Made by a program: the position numbers and the translations under genes. From an uncultured Ruminococcus sp. (GTDB lineage Bacteria; Bacillota; Clostridia; Oscillospirales; Acutalibacteraceae), in NCBI GenBank assembly GCA_902794395.1, contig CADBHB010000006.1, positions 1-64,000 on the forward strand: a stretch of DNA of 64,000 nucleotides, written 5' to 3'. Positions 61,103-64,000 of this stretch are shown piece after piece (the first letter of the stretch is position 1; every line of letters begins with the position of its first letter). Below the pieces are notes generated by a model. The model searched no databases. It saw only the letters and a list, made by a program, of their open reading frames with translations, and was not told the DNA's origin.

Positions 61103-61842
61103 GAACGACCGCGTTTGCGTCACGAAACACAAAAGAGATCCTGCGCGACCCGCTGACCCTTATCTTCGGTCTGGGCTTTCCGCTGGTGCTGTTGGTCTTG
61201 CTGTCCGCCATCAATTCGGGCATACCCAAGGAAGGCAACGTGACGATGTTCGAGATAAATAATCTCACCCCCGGCATCACGGTGTTCGGACTCAGCTTCC
61301 TCTCGCTGTTTTCGTCCATGCTTATCGCTAAGGACAGGACCTCAAGCTTCATGCTGCGCCTGTTCACCTCGCCCATCCGTCCGGCGGAGTTCATCCTGGG
61401 TTACACCCTGCCCATGCTTCCCATGGCGCTGGCGCAGACAGCTATCTGCTATGCGGCAGCGGTGTTCTACGGCATGGCGTTCAATGCCAATGTGCTGTTG
61501 GCTATGCTCGTAAACCTGCCTATCGCGGTGGTGTTCATCTCGCTGGGACTGCTGTTCGGCTCTGTCCTGAGCGAAAAAGCCGTGGGCGGCGTCTGCGGCG
61601 CTCTGCTCACCAACCTTTCGGCGTGGTTCTCAAACATCTGGTTCGACACCTCAATGGTAGGCGGATGGTTTGAGAAGGCAGCAAAGCTTTTGCCCTTCTC
61701 CCACGCTGTCGCCGCCGCCAAGGCTGCGGTAGCCGGCAATTACGCCGACATCATGCCCGACCTGTGGTGGGTGGTTGGCTACGCGCTGGTGCTCCTTGTC
61801 GCGGCTATCACGGTCTTTTCCGTCAAGCTTAAAAGGAGTTGA
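61099..61842 (+). CDS. ABC-2 exporter permease
   Basis: A 247-residue ABC-2 membrane subunit with about six helices. It opens with the amphipathic RNTKEILRDPLTLIF typical of DrrB/NodJ-type permeases, and has LGSVLSEKAVGGVCGALLTN-like segment before the last helices. It partners the upstream ATPase and is followed by a terminator. Confidence 0.9.
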   Translation: MRTTAFASRNTKEILRDPLTLIFGLGFPLVLLVLLSAINSGIPKEGNVTMFEINNLTPGITVFGLSFLSLFSSMLIAKDRTSSFMLRLFTSPIRPAEFILGYTLPMLPMALAQTAICYAAAVFYGMAFNANVLLAMLVNLPIAVVFISLGLLFGSVLSEKAVGGVCGALLTNLSAWFSNIWFDTSMVGGWFEKAAKLLPFSHAVAAAKAAVAGNYADIMPDLWWVVGYALVLLVAAITVFSVKLKRS

Positions 61843-61879
61843 CATAAATCAGCTGCAGCAAGCCCCGATAAACCAATAA

Positions 61880-61917
61880 CCCGGAAAGTCCGAAAAAGGC
61901 TTTCCGGGCTTTTGTTT
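61880..61917 (+). terminator. Terminator after the ABC-2 permease
   Basis: CCCGGAAAG (61880-61888) pairs with CTTTCCGGG (61900-61908), followed by CTTTTGTTTT. Just beyond lies MITE copy 2. Confidence 0.9.
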
Positions 61918-61932
61918 TCCTATTATATATTA

Positions 61933-62090
61933 ATACTAAACTCAAATAAAAAATAGACAATCTTTGCGGTCTGTTTTCCGCAATACTTCGTTGTCGCCCT
62001 TGCAAGGCGCCAGCCTTGCGGCGTCCTTCGCCTCGTCTTGCGAAAAATATCCTCGCAAATCTTTGTCCGCTTTTTATCTGAGATTAGTAT
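61933..62090 (-). mobile_element. MITE-like repeat, copy 2
   Basis: A 158-bp copy, inverted relative to the one at 32075-32232, with three substitutions over the full length and the same imperfect terminal inverted repeats and TA flanks. It lies between the ABC exporter terminator and the rpmH promoter. 62091-62247 shows no gene and no DnaA box that I can recognise. Confidence 0.8.
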
Positions 62091-62247
62091 AACGACTGCC
62101 CGTAGCCTTTCTGTTTTTTTGACGTCACAGTATCCAATATCTTGTGTTTGACCGCGCGTAAAAAAACACGGCACACAATATCTGTCACACCCGCGGCTGC
62201 TTCTGATTTTGTGCGCTCATTATAATTCCTTCGGTGCAAAAAAAAGC

Positions 62248-62276
62248 TTGACTAATGGGGAAAATTACGATATAAT
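62248..62276 (+). promoter_or_regulatory. Promoter of rpmH
   Basis: TTGACT (62248-62253), 17-nt spacer, TATAAT (62271-62276), 41 nt before the ATG of rpmH. Confidence 0.88.
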
Positions 62277-62317
62277 GCTATATTGCAAGGTTATATTTTG
62301 AAGGGAGGTTTTCACCT

Positions 62318-62452
62318 ATGTTGAGAACATATCAGCCTAAGAAGCTCCACAGAAAAAAGGAACACGGCTTCAGAAAAAGAATGTCCACCGCTAACGGCAG
62401 AAAAGTTTTGGCGAGAAGAAGAGCAAAAGGCAGAAAAAGACTGTCCTATTGA
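62318..62452 (+). CDS. rpmH: 50S ribosomal protein L34
   Basis: A 44-residue, strongly basic protein: [19 protein letters not shown], then [19 protein letters not shown] and a short tail, a near-canonical L34. GGGAGG precedes ATG 62318. It is the first gene of the rpmH-rnpA-yidD-yidC block found near the origin in most bacteria. The dnaA gene that often lies divergently upstream is not seen here. Confidence 0.97.
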   Translation: MLRTYQPKKLHRKKEHGFRKRMSTANGRKVLARRRAKGRKRLSY

Positions 62453-62500
62453 TACCGGAGCCGTTCTGCACATCCGCTGTTGTCAGGCGGTACCGGTATA

Positions 62501-62529
62501 AAAGGCCACAGTAAAACGTGGTCTTTTTT
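62501..62529 (+). terminator. Partial terminator between rpmH and rnpA
   Basis: AAAGGCCAC (62501-62509) pairs with GTGGTCTTT (62518-62526, one G.U), followed by TTT. It probably lowers rnpA expression relative to L34. Confidence 0.75.
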
Positions 62530-62578
62530 ATGTTATCACGGTCTTTTCCGACCGCGCCATACCTGAAGGAAACAATTA

Positions 62579-62962
62579 ATGAGTAGGTACACCACAGTAA
62601 AGGAAAACAGAGATTTTGCCCGCGCCTATCGCCGCGGCAAGTCCTGCGTCAGTCCTGTTTTGGTAACTTATGCCTTGAAAGCGAAAGGCAAACCACTGCG
62701 CTACGGCATCACCACGGGAAAAAAGGTAGGCAACGCCGTCAAACGCTCCCGCGCGAGGCGCGTCATCAGGGCTTCTTACTTCCAACTTTTCGACCAACTA
62801 AAGCCCGGATATATCCTCATCTTTGTAGCACGCGGAAAAACGCCTTATGTGAAATCGCAGGTGGTATACAAAGCGATGAGACAGCATCTTAAAACCTTGG
62901 GGATACTGTCTTTGAGCGGCGAGGAGCATAACGATGAAAAAGGTACTTCTGGCATTAATTAA
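62579..62962 (+). CDS. rnpA: Ribonuclease P protein component
   Basis: A 127-residue basic protein that assists the RNase P RNA in 5' tRNA maturation. The signature is [17 protein letters not shown], near residue 50, and the N-terminus [14 protein letters not shown] is typical. AAGGA precedes ATG 62579. Its end overlaps yidD by 29 nt, the usual coupling. Confidence 0.96.
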   Translation: MSRYTTVKENRDFARAYRRGKSCVSPVLVTYALKAKGKPLRYGITTGKKVGNAVKRSRARRVIRASYFQLFDQLKPGYILIFVARGKTPYVKSQVVYKAMRQHLKTLGILSLSGEEHNDEKGTSGIN

Positions 62963-63158
62963 ATTCTACAGGTCAGCCGTTTCCCCTCACACCGCACCGC
63001 ACTGCAAGTACATTCCCACCTGCTCGCAATACGGGCTGGAGGCGATTGAGCGGTTCGGCGCTTTGAAGGGCTCGGCACTCACCATATGGCGCATACTGCG
63101 CTGTAATCCGTTTTCAAGGGGCGGCTTCGACCCCGTTCCCGAAAAAAAGCGGAAGTAA
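62934..63158 (+). CDS. yidD: Membrane protein insertion efficiency factor YidD
   Basis: A 74-residue protein of the YidD family: [33 protein letters not shown] and a C-terminal [12 protein letters not shown], all signature segments with conserved cysteines. It acts at the inner membrane face to help YidC-dependent insertion. It overlaps rnpA and precedes yidC by 19 nt. Confidence 0.96.
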   Translation: MKKVLLALIKFYRSAVSPHTAPHCKYIPTCSQYGLEAIERFGALKGSALTIWRILRCNPFSRGGFDPVPEKKRK

Positions 63159-63177
63159 TTCACAAAGAGGTATATGT

Positions 63178-64000
63178 ATGCAAATTTTCGGCTATATCGG
63201 ATGGCTGCTCGGCTACATCCTGTGGGGCGCTTTCTATGTATTCAAAAATTTCGGAATCGCCATCATCGTTTTTACCATCATCGTAAAAGCGGCGCTCTTC
63301 CCCTTTACCCTTAAGCAGCAAAAATCCATGGCTGGCAGCGCCAGAATGGCTAAGAAGCAGAAGGAGCTGCGCGAAAAGTACGGCAACGACCGCCAAAAGC
63401 TGCAGGAAGAGATGAACAAACTCTACGAAAAAGAGGGCGTAAAGCCGATGGGCGGCTGTTTGACCACCCTCATCCCCATGCTCATCCTTTTGGGTATATT
63501 TTACGCGGTAGCTTACCCGCTCACCAACACTCTGCACATCAGCAGCTCCAGTGTTGACAAGGCATTAAACTTCGCAAACTCCATTCCGGGCTACACCCAC
63601 ACTGTAGGCAACAACACTTACCGCGAGGTATCGCTCCTCAAGATATTCCCCCAGATCCAGGGATATATGCAGGACTGCTTCACCTCCGCCGAGATCGACC
63701 GCATCAACCTGTTCTCACAGGGCTTCACCATCTTCGGCAAGGTCGATCTGCTCACCATCCCCAGCCAGCGCGGCTTCTGGTCCTGGTATCTGCTCTTCCC
63801 CGTTCTCTGCTTCCTTTCCAACGTAGGCTCGTCCTTGATTATGCAGAAAATGAACAAGGCAAACCAGGCTATGCAGCAACAGGGCTGCATGAAGCTGCTG
63901 ATTTATCTTTTGCCCCTGTTTTCGGCTTATATTGCCTACAACGTACCCGCGGCGATGTCCTTCTACTGGATAATCTCCGCACTGCTCAGCCTCGTACAGT
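63178..64000 (+). CDS. yidC: Membrane protein insertase YidC (cut by right edge)
   Basis: The first 274 codons of YidC/OxaI. It opens MQIFGYIGWLLGYILWGAFY, followed by GIAIIVFTIIVKAALFPFTL with the conserved hydrophilic-groove Lys region, QKSMAGSARMAKKQKELREK (cytoplasmic hairpin), and PMGGCLTTLIPMLILLGIF. The short Gram-positive type lacks the large periplasmic domain; an insertion of about 80 residues sits between the second and third helices. AAAGAGG precedes ATG 63178. The 3' end lies beyond 64000. Confidence 0.95.
   Translation, partial: MQIFGYIGWLLGYILWGAFYVFKNFGIAIIVFTIIVKAALFPFTLKQQKSMAGSARMAKKQKELREKYGNDRQKLQEEMNKLYEKEGVKPMGGCLTTLIPMLILLGIFYAVAYPLTNTLHISSSSVDKALNFANSIPGYTHTVGNNTYREVSLLKIFPQIQGYMQDCFTSAEIDRINLFSQGFTIFGKVDLLTIPSQRGFWSWYLLFPVLCFLSNVGSSLIMQKMNKANQAMQQQGCMKLLIYLLPLFSAYIAYNVPAAMSFYWIISALLSLVQ

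Overview
The window looks like chromosome of a Gram-positive, anaerobic gut Firmicute of the Ruminococcus/Oscillospiraceae kind. Reasons: a Firmicute-type str operon and rpmH-rnpA-yidD-yidC block, strong AGGAGG-type ribosome sites and consensus sigma-A promoters, an oxygen-sensitive two-subunit class I fumarase, a maltodextrin/starch toolkit, and a secreted protein ending in a type I dockerin. Genus is inference; no rRNA marker is present.

Layout. 1-3.5 kb: str operon (rpsL-rpsG-fusA-tuf, minus strand; tuf runs off the left edge). 3.7-10.2 kb: a small membrane protein, then a maltodextrin operon (malE-malF-malG-like ABC importer plus a lipoprotein alpha-amylase), with an elaborate malE-malF intergenic region. 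10.6-12.1 kb: a divergent MurE-type ligase (plus). 12.1-24.3 kb: a long minus-strand run. Its promoter-proximal part is a tightly overlapped acyl-activation set: AMP-ligase-ACP fusion, two PlsC-like acyltransferases, a second AMP-ligase, a free ACP, and an LRAT-like protein fused to a decayed phosphopantetheinyl-transferase half. An alpha/beta hydrolase, the fatty-acid kinase pair FakB/FakA and two further hydrolases follow. 24.4-26.6 kb: an OmpR-type two-component system. 26.8-31.8 kb (plus): fumarase, a MIF-family tautomerase, Ddl, MurF and Upp. 32.1-35.6 kb: a 158-bp MITE-like repeat, a glycerate kinase, and an ECF sigma factor with its DUF4179-type anti-sigma partner.

36.0-57.0 kb looks like an accessory island. 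It is bracketed by 180-bp direct repeats, one of which abuts the initiator tRNA gene, and it holds integration-site-like motifs, a serine recombinase tail, a truncated XRE regulator and a broken LytTR regulator. Its cargo includes a 1727-residue glycine-rich repeat surface protein followed by a translationally coupled 38-residue peptide, a dockerin protein, and two divergent operons. The minus operon (53.8 to 46.8 kb) encodes two acetolactate decarboxylases (one a lipoprotein), a dicarboxylate-type symporter with an N-terminal domain resembling a decayed RsbW kinase, an HAD phosphatase, an FGGY kinase, a GtrA protein and a nucleoside hydrolase. The plus operon encodes a STAS antagonist, a membrane PP2C phosphatase and an intact RsbW-like kinase. 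I propose that these two operons form one partner-switching-controlled system.

57.0-64 kb: initiator tRNA, a neopullulanase-type GH13, an HAD phosphatase, a GNAT acetyltransferase, an ABC-2 exporter, a second MITE copy, and rpmH-rnpA-yidD-yidC (yidC cut by the right edge). The strongest candidates for undescribed biology are the acyl-ligase/ACP/LRAT cluster and the RsbW-like-domain symporter with its neighbouring partner-switch genes.
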